Both the position numbers and the translations under genes were made by a program. From the NCBI GenBank assembly GCA_000711775.1, contig ARYC01017223.1:62001-126000 (forward strand): DNA of 64,000 nt, in the 5' to 3' direction. Source of the DNA: Oxytricha trifallax. Lineage: Eukaryota > Ciliophora > Spirotrichea > Sporadotrichida > Oxytrichidae. How positions within the stretch are numbered: the stretch's first letter is position 1; every line of letters starts with the position of its first letter. Of the stretch, positions 22,519-36,050 are shown piece after piece. A model generated the notes under the pieces. It was not told the origin of the DNA. It saw nothing but the letters and a program-made list of their open reading frames with translations, and searched no databases.

Positions 22519-25065
22519 ATGAGTAGGAAAAAAGAATATAAAGCCAAAGATTAAACCATCAGCATCCTCAAATAAAAAACAACTTCTAATTTGCCTGCTG
22601 CACCTAAAATTAGCTATCCTCTCAAAACTTATAAGAAAACTACATTCATGGGTCTCATTCACTGATTTAAAACTCATCTGCTTCTCAAGAGTAAAATAAT
22701 CAATCAGAAATTTAATCATAGACCAATGACATGAATCGGAAACGCAGTGCTTATAATCTACATAACAATTATTTCAACAAAGATTTGAATTCTTAGCAGT
22801 AGTCACTGAAATAATTGATGCAGTAGGAATATTCTTAGAGTTAGAGCACTTTAGAGAATTAATAATTAAACCTTCATAATTTAAGAAGAAATTAGCATTT
22901 GACTAGTTTCAGAATATAGTAAAACAGCCGAAACCCCAAAACCCCTTCATTGATAAACGATGATTAATTAGAAACTGTAGAAAACAAGTTGATATCTTAA
23001 CTTATTGATCAAGACGAGAGTGTATTAGATTAAGATGAGGAATTTTAAAGTACTATTCAATTAAGTGATTAACAATCAGATAAATACTAAAAAAGTGAAG
23101 ATAAAAAATACTAAATGTCATTTGCTAGTAGCTAGAGCTCATTAAGTTAAAAAGTTACGTCAAAGAGGGAAAAAAAAGTGTAATAGGATAAAGATGTAGT
23201 TTATGCATAAAATTAGTCGTAGTTTACAAATAAAAAACATCATGTTAACTTTTTATAACTCAAAAAAATTGATATAGATTTAGATTTAAAAGTTACCCAT
23301 AAAATTGAATAAGATTGCGAGTAAAATTATTTATATAAATTTTATGTTAACTTTGACTTGTCAAAGAGCTAAATTATGGATAACTCGTAGAACATGTCAA
23401 ATAAAGATGATATAGAAATTGGTAATCTTAATAACTATATTTAAAGCAATATTAGTAAAGTAATTAACAATTCACAGCCAAAATCTAAGAAAGTAAAAAG
23501 AAAGTCAGACTCAAGTAAATTTATATTTATGTAAAGGGTTTATCAAAGTTTCTAATATAAAATTTCCAAATATTAATTGCTATTTTATATAATTATTTTT
23601 TTTTGTAATTCAAGAAACAACAGAAGAAGTAGATCAATATCATAAAATTTTAATAGTTAGAAATCCCCATTCAAAAATATCAAATAAACTGATTAAACGA
23701 CTCTGAAAAATATGTCTATATCCCCTATTAGACCCTTATCACATTTAGACACAATTCTTGATAATGATAAAAGAACCAATTCAGAAAGCAGGAGGCTGCA
23801 TAAAATCAAGAAATATTATAATTCTAAAAAGCTACACTATAAAAACCTCAAATAAGATGAGAAAGTAATATTTGAATGTGTACTTTTGAAGCTATGTTAA
23901 AAGAATTATAAGCATATTTTTATTTGAATTTTTGATTTTAATGATAAATATGATTAAATTATATAATTCAAATGTCCTGGAGTGAATAGGAAATCAATGA
24001 AAGCTAGTAGAGACTTGAACGGTAGGGACATGCATTTTGTTGAGAGATGGTGCTAAATAACTAAGAATAACTTCAGATATTACAAGAGCAAAATATGTGC
24101 CTACTAAACTAAAATGTTTTAAATGATTTTAATTGTAATTTATAATCGAAAAATAACCAATATTTATAAGTTTTCTGTTTAATTTTAGGTAGATAAAGAA
24201 AAAAAACTAATTAATTAATCCATTTATAATAATTTGCATATTAATTCTTATTTATTTTAAGCTCCTGAGAAACCTTTGATAAGCTTGCCACTCGATCAAA
24301 TATAAAGTATAATAAAATCCAAAATAAATAAGGAAGAAACTTAATTTGAGATTGTGATGCAACTCCCTTATGTAGAATATGTAAACCTGAATCATCTAAT
24401 TTTATTGTTAAATTCTTCTTTATTTTTTATAAGAAAATCAGTTGAAATGATTTATTTTATTTTATCACAGGTTTAGGTAGGAACAGCAAATTCGAGAAAG
24501 CTTAAATGATTTATCTTCAACTTATGTAAAACCAAAGCAAAAACTTGTAACAAAAATCTAATAAATTTCACAGTCCTGATCGAGAGGTAGTTCCAGGGCA
24601 TTTAATGAGACTGCCAAATTAAAACACAGATAAAAATAGACAGAGAAATAGTAAAGTGGATAATTTATCTATAAATTACGGGTAACTTTTTAAGTCATTA
24701 TAGATAGAGCAATAAAATCAGAAATTGTCAAATTAATCTATATCAAATAAGTACAGAAGTAATTTTGTTAATGATGAAAGTGAAGCTCTTGAAAGAATTT
24801 AAGAGTTAATTTTATATTTAATTTGCTTATTTTTAACAGAAATAGTAATCGAATGATAATAATTATAATTATATCAGAATATATAAATTAAGAATAATGC
24901 AAGAAGAATCAATGCTAAAATTGCTATAATAATCATACTTACAAACCTCAAGTATTTCCAATGTAAATGCTAATATTTAAGATAAAAATTAATGGTCAAA
25001 GCGTGAATAAGATTGGTTTAATATAGAAGAGAGATTGATATTTGGAATTTTAAATTTGAATCTGG
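22519..25065 (+). CDS. PH-domain protein with Gln/Asn-rich flanks
   Basis: ATG at 22519 opens a Gln/Asn/Ser-rich region of more than 300 residues (MDEQEKRIQSQRLNHQHPQ ... QDEEFQSTIQLSDQQSD). IESs near 23515-23620, 23880-23960, 24120-24260 and 24380-24475 split the rest. A pleckstrin-homology domain is inferred from HFVERWCQITKNNFRYYKSK, KPLISLPLDQIQSI, an FEIV strand and the C-terminal helix RNSKFEKAQMIYLQLMQNQ. PH domains bind phosphoinositides or proteins at membranes. Coding composition continues to about 25065. A telomere-like 17-mer lies at 22931. Confidence 0.6.
22931..22947 (+). repeat. Internal telomere-like C4A4 tract, copy 3
   Basis: AAACCCCAAAACCCCTT in the PH-domain gene, encoding NPKTPS. 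It is read in the third possible frame relative to copies 1 and 2. Confidence 0.85.
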
Positions 25066-25449
25066 GAAAATAAATTTATTTTAATTTCATTTAAAAATAA
25101 CTAGCTATAGAGTTTCTTAAATTAAAAAAATTGTAATTTTTATCTGAAAAATCTATAATGAGCTGGATATTAAGATCTTAAAGCTATTTTATCGCATAAA
25201 AAAATACAATATAGTTTAAACTTGGCATATAACTAAGTAAGTAAATTGCTAAAATACTTAGGCAATTCATCTTTTACTAGAAATTAACTTAAATAGGGTA
25301 TAACAATAGTAAAAATGAAGTTAATTGTTAATACAATATTTAGCAAGAAGTATTTTGTCTATATTTAATCAAATTTAACGCCTCTATTAAATTTAAATTA
25401 TTTTATTTATTTTTTTTTCAAAAATCAATTATACTATAACAATATTCAA

Positions 25450-26173
25450 AAATGACACTTAAAACATAGTGAGTGGTAATAGTTAAATTATTGATAAAAT
25501 ACTCAGAATTATCAACAAATAAAAAAAGAAATTGCTTTTAAATGTCCAAGGAAATATTAAGGAATTTAAGAATAGTAAATCTGTTGAAAAATAAGATGTT
25601 GATTAAAATGTGGATGATATTGCCAATCATAATGAACAGAGTTAATATTGTTTGAGATTAAATTATTTGTAGTTTAATTATTGAAAAGATATTAAAATTA
25701 AAGTAAATCTAAGTGCTGTTAGTGCTGAATGTAAAAATTTAGAAATTAATGCAATTAAATAAGAGGCAAATATTGATAAAAATTGCATGACATAACTGAA
25801 ATTTATTTCTTTCTATAATTTACAGTTATATAAAAAAGGTAAATGCTAATATCTAATCATCAATGATTTCTATTGCTGTAAAAATGCAATAAATTGTTTT
25901 TAGTATCACTACTTTCAAGATCTCCTAAAGTTTTTTGTCTCCAAAAAATATTCTCAACTTATATACAATTTAGTTCATGCTATTGAAGATTATTAAGCAA
26001 AATAATTCTGGAGAGTTTCTTACAAACTCTCCAGAATTTCATGGTACCTTGTGGCTTAAAGTGTAATTAGAGTATAACTATTGGAAGAAAATCTAGTGAC
26101 AAGCCTTAAAAAGTACCTCATTCACTTTATGTTAGAATTAGCTTTGGTCCAACAAAATCTACATTAGGAATGA
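25450..26173 (+). CDS. Weak AT-rich open region, possible 3' segments of the PH gene
   Basis: The plus frame from about 25690 to TGA 26171-26173 stays open for about 160 codons (SAVSAECKNLEINAIKQ ... LLKFFVSKKYSQLIYNLVH). A preceding piece (LLLNVQGNIKEFKNSKSVE) is also open. Composition is close to the non-coding background, so this is uncertain. A perfect 15-base inverted repeat sits inside. Confidence 0.3.
26004..26038. repeat. Perfect 15-bp hairpin with 5-base loop
   Basis: AATTCTGGAGAGTTT, loop CTTAC, then AAACTCTCCAGAATT. The stem is GC-richer than its surroundings and has no mismatches. It could be a transcript terminator or processing hairpin, or a remnant of a small inverted-repeat element. 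Confidence 0.8.
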
Positions 26174-27400
26174 CAATGAGTTTATTATTAAAAAACTGAA
26201 AAATTTTACTACTTAAACAGAGTAATACTTCAGCTATTATTGAAATAGTGAATAACTCTAATACATTTTAAGCTATAATTTTATTGTAAGTTTGGCTTAA
26301 TTACTGTTATAGAATATTGAAAAGTATAAATTTATCCGTTAAAAAAGAGTTGTTGTAATTTCTTTAGCCATTCATTTTTGTTTCAAATTTTCAAGCATGT
26401 TTAAGAAATAAAAAAGAATACTTTCTTGAATCTTTTAATTACAAATTTTTCAAGATTAATTTTTGAGACTTAAATTCTTATTTATTTTTCAGCAGCTCAT
26501 TTTTGTTCCTTGAATAATTTTTTTGGTTACTTTCTCTCTATTTTTCCCTGAGAACAACACCCGTTTTAAAATATAAGTTTTTGACCATCATAATTATTCT
26601 ATATAATAAGACTTATAGCTCTTTGATTTAAATAAAAATCGAAAATAATAAATAATTTTTAATATATTAAAATAAATGAGAGCAAATTAAATTTCATTAG
26701 AGTTTTTTTAAAATTGAAGTAAATGATATATGGAGGAGTGTATAAAATATATAATTATAAAATTTAGTATTTTAAGTCGTATTTAAAAGAAATTATATGT
26801 TATAATCAAAAATCATGAATATTCTAAAGATAAAGATTGTCAAAAAAGGGAATGTAATTAAGCCAAATTCGTATAATTTGTGTTATCAAGATATACACAT
26901 TAAATAATTATCATTTTCTAGAATTTGTCTTCTTATATCCATCTTCCAAAAAAGACATATAACATCAAACTAAAATAAATACTCACTATTTTTGAATTTA
27001 ATTCCCAAAACATTAATATTTCTTATCATATATGCTCACTTTTTCTCAAGAAAAGTTGCATTAAGTATGAAAATCATTATGAAATAATAAAAAATCTCAT
27101 TTATAATGACTATATTTTATTATTTAAACTTTCTAGAAATAATCTATAATTTTTTAAATATTTTTAATATAGATTTTATTATATTTTTATTAATATAAAA
27201 ATATAAATAGATTTGTAAACAATAAAATAAAAAATTTACTAATAAGATTTGTAGTGTGAACTACTTAAAGTTCAACACACATATACATAGGCAATGTTAC
27301 TTTATTTTCTTATGAATTTACTACTTCCGATCGCTCACTCGTTAAGTGCTCTGGTTAAGTTTGTAGTGTCATTGGCATTAGACTCTGTAGCACTATTATT
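26174..27400. other. AT-rich spacer
   Basis: No conserved coding piece recognised. The last 150 bases (from about 27250) are slightly GC-richer but show no identifiable product. Confidence 0.5.
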
Positions 27401-30400
27401 GAGTCATATATATATATAAATTTATTTATATTTGTGAATGAAAATAGTGTAAGAATAAACGCATGTAGACAATAAAAATTAGTACACAGTAATACTCCGG
27501 TTTTATTGTATTTTGTTAAGGTCTTGGGCAACTTCTTCAGCTAGGAACTCTAGAATCATATCGGCCACGTCTAGCTTAGTTTGAGTCTCCTCGTATTCAT
27601 AGTCTGTCCACAACATCTCGTTTTCTTCAATCTCTGCTGCTAGAACCAAAGCCAATCTAAAATTAGGATCATTTAAGTTAGTAGTCGCATTAAATTTGAC
27701 ATAAATTAATAGGATAAAAATCTCTCTTCTCTTAGAAGGTTAAGTTTATCTTCATCCAGGGGACCTTTGATTCCGTACTCTTGGAGGAGCTCAGAACAAG
27801 GGAGTGCTCCGGAGAAAGTACGGGCCCACTCCATTACCTTCAATCTCACTTGTTTCAATACTGAATCGATTTGTTAACCATTCTTGTAAGTCAAATTAAT
27901 TACTCTTGTAAAAATTCATAAGAACATTTTCAATAATGTAAATATTTGATGATATATATCATAATAAATTGCAAAAATAACCAATATCGTCAACAAATTA
28001 AGAATTTATCATAATTTAATTATAAAACGAAAGTTAAAATATTATCCATCAAGTATTTTATCTCAGTAAATTAATATCAAAATATTAATAACTTCAAACT
28101 TAATTAAATAGATTTTTTTAATAAAATATTTCTTTTAAATCATTTTAAGTCAAAGTACGAGTTTATTGAGACCATGGCATAGGTGGCCCACGAAGCCCAT
28201 AAGGCCTGAAATTGTCCAATGCTTCATTAATTCCATCAAATATGACTTTATTATGAATGTTTTCCCACTCCCCCATCATACTTTTGTTCATCTACGCCTC
28301 CTCATCGTCGCTGCTATGCTCTGCTATTTGCACATCTGCCTTGTTTCTCTCTAGATCTAGGTACAAATCCACTGGTAGCACAGACTGCTAATATGCCACT
28401 GCGTTTTCCATCTCTCCTTCGAAAACTGCATTTTATAGGTGTAAGAGTATCTCTAGAGGGTCTTTGTTCAAAGGCGTGCTTAAATTCTCTACGAATTCAT
28501 CCTCGGAGTCTTTTACCTTTTGAAACACCTAACCGATGTATTAATCGACAACACGCATAGTCGTTTTAATTCCTCGTACTCGCTTCTTTTTAGGTTCCAC
28601 TTGTTAAGCGAGTAGGTTTTAGAGTATTTGTTGGTCTGCATTTGGAGATTGGTTCTAAGTGGCTGTTGAGTTCTGAGTTAAACCACCTTCTTTTGGAGAG
28701 CTCAGTTTCTCATCTGTGAGTTGGTTTGCTTCTGAGATCGATCTTATGCTGGAGAGCAGTGACTGCTCTGAAATGTCCCCTTGTCTTATAATTTATAGAA
28801 TGACTTTAATGGGATTTTTATATACATCTAGAACAAAACATACCCCCATAGATCATATTCAAATTATTTAACTGTAACTCATCATCAACTCTTGAGTTAT
28901 TAATGGAATCATCCCCTGAAACTCCCTTACTTGGAGATTTCATGATAATTACTCTCTTAGGGAACATATTGTATTTCATCTGCTCAACTAGCAAAGTCAA
29001 AATATAATCAGTGAGTATTTCAGTCTGTACTTCTCTTTCCTGCTTCTCTTCTCTAACTTACTGAAGCTTATCTACGTTATAATATAACCTGTTAAAAAAT
29101 CAAATAATACATTATCTTCATAGTATATTTATAGTAATTGGGTGTTCAGGTTCTTTTAAAGCGAGAAAAGCATTTGAGTATTCTCGTTCACTGTCTGGAC
29201 CACTGAAAAGAACCTAATCTACTACAGTGGCACCAACCCCTAACATTTTAATATAGAATTAGAAGGATTTAATATAAATTCTTATTTTTTTTGGATTAGA
29301 TTTCAAATATACCTAACCTGTTGAGAGCTGAATTAATAGACGGCTACTTGTTATCATTGGCTGAGGTGACTTTGCCACCACTAATTAAGATATCATCAGC
29401 ATCAATGTCCTCATCTTCAATCTCATGACTATCATTACCGTTAATGTCATACTTATTTATTTGGAAGGGTTTCAATTGTTAAGGATGTGCTGGTGCTGCA
29501 TTCAATCATAATGTAAAAAAAATTGGTAGTCTGTAATCAATTATTGAAAATATTCTTATCGTCATCATCGCTGTTGTAATCTCGCATGAGCTGTTGGTTA
29601 GGTGAGATCGCACTCATAGTAGGTGATTAAAACTGTGGTGGTTCCATCTTGGACAAACTTTCATTCTCCTAGTCATCAATCAAGGGCTGTGAGTCCTCGT
29701 CTACTGGGTATGGATCATCAGCTGCGTTTTGTGATGAGATCACGTCAAACTTTATGCTATTGCTGTGATTAATCTATTGTTACTGACCACCTGCTTTGTT
29801 GCTCTTATCAGCAGCAGCATTGTTTATCATAGATTTTGATATTTTATTATCTTTATCAGTTGCGAGCAACTCACTCCTGAATATGTTGCTTCTATCGTTG
29901 AGATCAGAATCATCCATAAACTCCACATCCCCATTTTTGTTGCTTCCCAACCTCTAACTCTTCAAAGACATGCGCTTCTCCTCCTCAGTTTTGAGTTCAA
30001 GTTTGATATCGTCAGTGTCTAAAATCTAGTTAACAGGCTACACTAACTTCTAGCTTTTATCGGTCTTAATGCTACGTTTACTGTTGTTATTCAAATTACT
30101 GAGATTTTAATCCACTGAATTAGAGACTCTGCTTCTCTAATGAGACTAAAGAATATTGAAATCCTGCGAACCACTCTTTATCTCCTCGATATTGGTGAAT
30201 TTAGAAACTGCTAGGTCTGAACTTTTCTTGGAGTTTTCACTGCTTAGAAGTTCTTGGTTTTGTTGGAGGATTGGGACTGTTCTCTCTCTGCTGTGGCTTT
30301 GCTGTGCGAGTTTGTAGTCAAATAACTTGCGGCCTTGGTTTTACTGCTGTGATTACTTGGGTTGCTCCACTGATTGACTGCGATTAATATCAATAATTCA
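27401..30400 (-). CDS. Large disordered protein with DUF4378-like C-terminal domain
   Basis: The minus strand reads from SQSVEQPKQSQQQNQGRK (about 30385) through a long Ser/Asn/Gln-rich region (about 30385-29560), an acidic stretch (EIEDEDIDADDILISGG), then VGATVVDQVLFSGPDSERE. The C-terminal domain follows: VIFDGINEALDNFRPYGL, GPPMPW, SVLKQVRLKVMEWARTF and TKLDVADMILEFLAEEVAQD. The INEALDxxRPYGLxGxPxPW and DxxxxIL-(D/E)-x-L pattern resembles DUF4378 domains. Inserts: one with pointer GTTAGG near 29240-29325, one with pointer GGGG near 28770-28845, IES 27887-28145 (TTTGACTTA), and one with pointer AGA near 27660-27735. The start is unresolved; the first TGA after the domain is near 27401. Confidence 0.6.
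27887..28145 (-). other. IES, pointer TTTGACTTA
   Basis: A 9-base direct repeat (27887-27895 and 28146-28154 in plus coordinates) bounds an AT-rich insert. Removal joins SQQTRTL to TYKNGQQIDSV in frame. Confidence 0.88.
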
Positions 30401-30719
30401 AATTATAGTAAAAGCTTCAATCAAATAGTGCTATTTCTATTCAAATTATTTATTACTATTATTCAATACATTTAATAAAGTGATCAGATTAATATTTTAT
30501 TAAAAATTTTAATTTTTAGGGCTTTAATAAAACTAAGAAATTTAAATAATCTGGAATTTACAATTAAAGATATGGTTTTAATTTAAAATTTGCATGCATT
30601 AAAAAGAAACTAATGATATCCCATACAATAAAGAAATGCATCGCCAATTAATATTTTATTAAGAGTGTTTCTTTTGAAATTATATTAATTTTTTTTATAT
30701 ATTTATCTTTCGATTAGAT

Positions 30720-33700
30720 ACGTCTTATTATTGCTACTTCTTGAAAGAACTACTAGAATTACTGACACCAATTTGCTGCTGGGCGGTTATTGGCCCATGT
30801 GAACTTATAGGGATTCTGGGTGTTGCATTCACACTGCTATTCCCAGTTATATTTCCATTTGATACATCACATATTTGCGAAATATCATGTGAAACATTAA
30901 ATCTCAGTGATGTATTGATGTTAAAATTAACTATACATACCACTAATTCTCACAGTATAATACTGATTATCAAAGATATTTATTATATTACGTTGCAATA
31001 TTACTATCCTTTCTGGCACTGTTTAGACCCATTCCAGGAGCATTCCCCATATTAATCTTTCTCTTAGTTAAATCTATATCTTGCTGCATCTTCATAATCA
31101 AATCATTCATGTTTTCATTCATGAAATTGCGCTTTTATTGAATTTTATGCTCTTGTTTTTCCACCCACTTCTCCAGTTGAGATTTCTTCTTCTGGCTTGC
31201 TGGGGATAAGTACATTCTGTCTTTGTATAAATTTTATATTAAAAAAGATAAAATATAGTATATAGAAATCATGGAGAAATTTCTAATATAAATTTTTATA
31301 AAAATACATTGGTAAATTATACTTGCTAAGTTCTTACTTGCCAAGTTCAGCTTTCTTAGTCATTTCATTTATGTAGCTTTCATATTAATTCAGGATATTG
31401 GGAATCTAACTTACATTAAATAATAATCCATAATCAGATATTACGGGCATTATTTAGCACTAATATATTTGATTTAATAAATATAATATTATTTGAAAAT
31501 CTAAGCTTTTGTGGCACTGGCACCAAGTGCTTCGATACTTTATCTTTTTGACTCATCCTGCAATATTTAACTTCTGTTGTTATTATTGTCAAAGAATTCC
31601 TAGAATAAAATAAAATCTTATAATTAGAAATAAAGTAATTGAGAATGATTTTCTATCGAACTACCAACTCATTTCTCTCTCATCACTGCTTAATATCTGT
31701 GAATTACTGTGAATTGCATGACTAGTATTGTATATATTTGAACCTAAAATCTCAAAGTGAGAATTTTGCTGCTATTACAAATAAAATAAAGTATTCTAAA
31801 ATTGTTTGTTTACACTGGTAAATAACTTCAACTTTTAATTAAATTCATGTTATATTGCTGTTAAAGTTATTGCTACAGCAACAACTAGGATTATTAATTC
31901 TTTGTGCTACTAGGTTACATAACTTAATTTAGTTAGTAATTCTATGCTAATTTTTTGTGAATTTGCTATGGATTTTACTATTGTTATTGCTGTTGTGCTT
32001 TATTTTGAGACTCATTCATGACTAAACTCTTAAGGAAAGAATCATGACCATTTTTAGAGTCATTTAAAAGCCTCTTTTCATCAATAATTTGCTTGCTTGT
32101 TGGTTCATCTTTGAAGTTAAGTTCTTCTGAGAGCCTATTAATAGAAGCCATTGAGTCAAATTAATCGTTTAAGTTTCTGCTAATTCTTGGGATTTCCTTC
32201 TCAAGAATCATATTTTAGATGGGCTTTTGAGATTTAGGGAGTTACTAAACCTGCTGTTAAAGTTAACTCGTCAAGTTTTTAGTATTGTCTTTTTGAGATT
32301 GCTGTGAGCCTCTTCTATCTGTAAACTTATTTGATAGTGAGTCCTTCTACGTATCTAAAACTTATACTTTCTACTGATTTGTACCAGCACTACCAATTCT
32401 TGGTACTTTATTTATTACATCACTTTTTACAGTTTGCTTCTTAAGGTTTTCAGATTCTCTGGCAATGATATTTTTCAAGTTTACCTCTGATCTTGATAAC
32501 TTAGACTTTTAAGAATCGAACGATTTTTGACTATGCATGCTATTGCTGTTCATCATACCACCATCTCCTTTCGATTCTTCGTTGTCCAAAATGTTAATGT
32601 TGTTATTGAAATGAAGGTTTTAATCAGAAGGGAATAAGTGTTTAAGTGGTCCCTTTTAAGAGTCTACACTACTTCTAAAGCCTGACATAGCCTCCTTCAA
32701 GTTTTGTTATTAAGATTAAGACCAATATTTCTGTTAGATATCTTACAAGTCCTTTTCTGCTTTAGCTTTTTCTGACAGCATAATTTTGACATGCTTTTTA
32801 GCTAGGAATCTTTTCAAGTTCTTTTAAACGGTTACTATAGATTAAGTTATTTTCTTGACTAAGGTAAATTAGTCAAGTGATTGTAATTGCTGCTAATGTA
32901 ATTATTGTTGTTTCTTTTGCTGAATGAGCTCAAGCATTTATTAATTTGGTTAGATCGCTGCAGATTTTGGTCTATTGTTTATAAGAGGTATTGAAGCTTT
33001 ACCTTATGCCTTGTTGGTAGTTGAAAATGCGTTTTGCTATTATTAGACTCCTCCAAGTACAGACCCAATTGTATTCATTTATGTCAAAGGCAGTTACTAA
33101 CCCTAAATATTGTTTCTCTTATATCCTGCACTTCCCTTTCTTTAAAGAGACTTTCTAGTTTTAGAGCCTGAATTCTATTATCTGGCATTCATATTTTCGA
33201 GAAGTTATTGCTAAGCTTTTGTTGGACTTACTAAATTCAACTAAACTGGCTGAATTTCTTTTTTAGACTCTTGTGTTGCGGGCTTTGTTTTCTTGTTAGA
33301 CTTCTTCTTTTTGTTCGATTTTTATTTTTATTAGTTTACATTTGAACTGTGAGTCTCAATGGATCCTGATCTACTTCTCAACTAATTTGAATGAAGATTC
33401 AAAGTTGACTGAGGTCTGTAATCTAATTAATTTTCAACTCTCATTAACTGTTAATCAGTGTTTCTTGCCTCCATTCTATCATGTGACTTATAATGAAAAA
33501 GATTTTAAATCATTAGGATACAAGTTACTTATAAATATGCTAAGGTCTTCTCTGCTTTGTCCTAGTCCATTATTCAATCCCAACTAGAAACTTTACAAGC
33601 TATCTATTGGTCGAATACTTTAAGTATACTTATTTAGCTAATCAGTAGACCCCATCATCTCTTGCATTTATTGTTAGCTACTTAACAGCAAATTCTTATC

Positions 33701-35770
33701 ACTCATTACATTAATGTTTTACTGTTTATGCTTACCGACTTTTGCTTGAATTATTGGTGTAAGCTCATCCAAATTTTTCATGCTTGTGAAATTACCCTAA
33801 CTCATATAAATTTGAGGATTAATATACTCGTTTTGCTTTTGCAAATGATGAAGATATTGTTATTAATCAAGAAGCTGCATCATACTACCAGGATGCGAGG
33901 ATATCATTAAGTTAGCATGTGATGCTGAATTATGATCAAGAGGTGGATACACCAAAATGTTTTAGTTTTGATTCTGTGGATTATTAAAGGATAGCTCTTG
34001 ATTTAGAGATGAAGATTTGTCACCGTCAAAGTTATTGGATTGGGAGTTTGAACTTTTCTATGATTGTTTTCTCATTTGAAGGTTCTTAAGCATAGATTTG
34101 GTTATTTAGATTTGACTCTTTTTTAAAGCACCTTCTTACAATGCCTAGTGTAAATTAGCCACAGTTTGAGATTTAAGATTCTTATTCATTCCTAATTTTA
34201 CTTATTTATCAACTACAGGCCTTGTATTTTTGCCTTAATCATTGATACTTTATTGCTTCAAAAGTTCAATAACGTTCAATTTCATGCTTTAATATTGAGA
34301 ATCAGTGATTTTAGTTGGATCATCAACTTTCTGCTACTTTCTTCTTTTCTTGTCACTTCTAGATTTTGTGCCACTTCTTGGTTCTTTAGAACCTATTTTC
34401 TCTTTTGGTGGACTAATACTAAGCCTCCTATTTTCTTTTTCATCATCAATTCTTTTCTTACTCTTTGATCTTTGTTACATACCTCGCTTAGCCAATTTGT
34501 CATCTCCTCTCTATATTTCAATTACTTTTTATGATTTCATAGCCTTGCTTCCCTTCTTTAATTTTCTTTACTACAATTATTGATTCATCTAAGCTTTATA
34601 GGTATCGAATTTCATGTCAATTTTTTACTTTAATAGTTAAGCATTAAGTGCTTTTGTTGATTGTCCATGCAATACGTTATCGCTATTGAAATTATTTGGT
34701 CTTGAATTTGGATCACCACCTTCTTCACCTTACTTTCTTCGCTTTGAATTCTCACGCTTTACTGTTTTCTTAAATAAGTCATTTGTGTTTGACATTAAAA
34801 GTTGCTAATCTGACCTGAAAATGGCTTCACTCGCTACTCCAGAGAGAGTGGAACCTCTGTGATCATATTTATTCGTTTTCATTGGAGAGGTCTCGGACAT
34901 TTGCAATTAGTTAAGGTTTTAGCTGTTTTGTAAGTTCATAATATCATAAGGACTACCTGACTCAATTGAAACTGGTGGCATCTTAATTAAAAGTTGTTGA
35001 TTGTGAGACCCCTCAGATCCCACTTTGGCACTGAATGGTCTCTGCTAAGACTTTGACTGCTCTCTTGGACGTCTAGTTTAAGAATTAGAAGTTGAAGTTT
35101 TTAATGGCTGTTTCAGTGTATCCTGAACCATAACTCTTATTTCATGTAATTCTTCTCTCTACCTATTATGCTATTCTCTACTTTACTATCTTCTCTGTTT
35201 CTGTTCAAGTAATTCTTTTCTCTGTTGCTCATGTTAATGATCTGGTTTTTATTATACTGGCCTCTTCATTTTCTTGGCGAGATTTAAATTAGAGGCCATT
35301 AATTTTTATTCCATTAGTTACCTCATTTAATCTTGGGTCATTCTTTTCTAAGCTAATAGCAATTGAGGCTATGACTATTAAAAAAGAGTCTATATAAACA
35401 TTTATAAATTTAACTTTATCATACGTAGTTGCTAAACTCTTATTATTGCTTGACTCTATGTAAAAATATAAAACTATATCTCTACTAAATTATCAAATAA
35501 ATTACTATTATATATTTAATCAATATCTTAATTGGCATTAGATGTCATTGTAAGTAATTTGTTGATATTTTCTTTATTCTTTTGAGTAATGTTTTTCTTT
35601 CTCTTTTTCTCCTCTTCTTGATTTAAATGTTGCCTTAGTGTTCTTTATATTTCCTCCTTTATTGATGGGTCTTACTATAGCAGTAATTTGCTTGAAAATT
35701 GATGCAAATTATTCAAAATTTATAATTGGTTTGAAGAAATTAAATTAAGTAATGATTCTAATATAAAAAT
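30720..35770 (-). CDS. Very large Ser/Asn/Gln-rich protein with coiled coils
   Basis: The minus strand carries coding pieces over 5 kb. The upstream piece (about 35715-35525) is a charged coiled coil (KEEIQRTLRQHLNQEEEKKR). The next (from about 35350) reads LMASNLNLAKKMKRP, then EQQRKELLEQKQRRQQ, then Ser/Pro/Asn-rich text through 31500. A late piece (31220-30985) reads KSQLEKWVEKQEHKIQQKRN and GNAPGMGLNSARKDSN. The final piece (30935-30740) is NVSHDISQICDVSNGNITG ... GVSNSSSSFKK. Inserts near 31240-31500, 30940-30985 and 35370-35520 break the frame. No catalytic domain was found. Both ends are unresolved. It could be a cytoskeletal or cortical scaffold, or two adjacent genes. Confidence 0.5.
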
Positions 35771-36050
35771 TATGAATTTAAATTTTAAAAGGAAAATCAA
35801 GTTTTAAAATTAATAATTAACAATAAATATTTAATTTTATCAGATTTCTTAACTAATTTATCTATATATTGTTCAGAGAACTTATAGATTTTTTATTTTA
35901 AAAGATTATCTCACATATAATGAATTTGTGGGAGAGTTTTATGTAACAAATGGTTATTTAATTTTTACAATATACTATTTTTCTTATTTTTTATTATTAA
36001 AAACAAATTTTAAGTAATCTCTCCAAATATATATATATATATATGACTTT

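Noticed and set aside
27250..27400. GC-richer patch as an RNA gene
   Set aside because: No stable fold or conserved motif could be recognised by eye; it may be 3' untranslated sequence of the minus gene.
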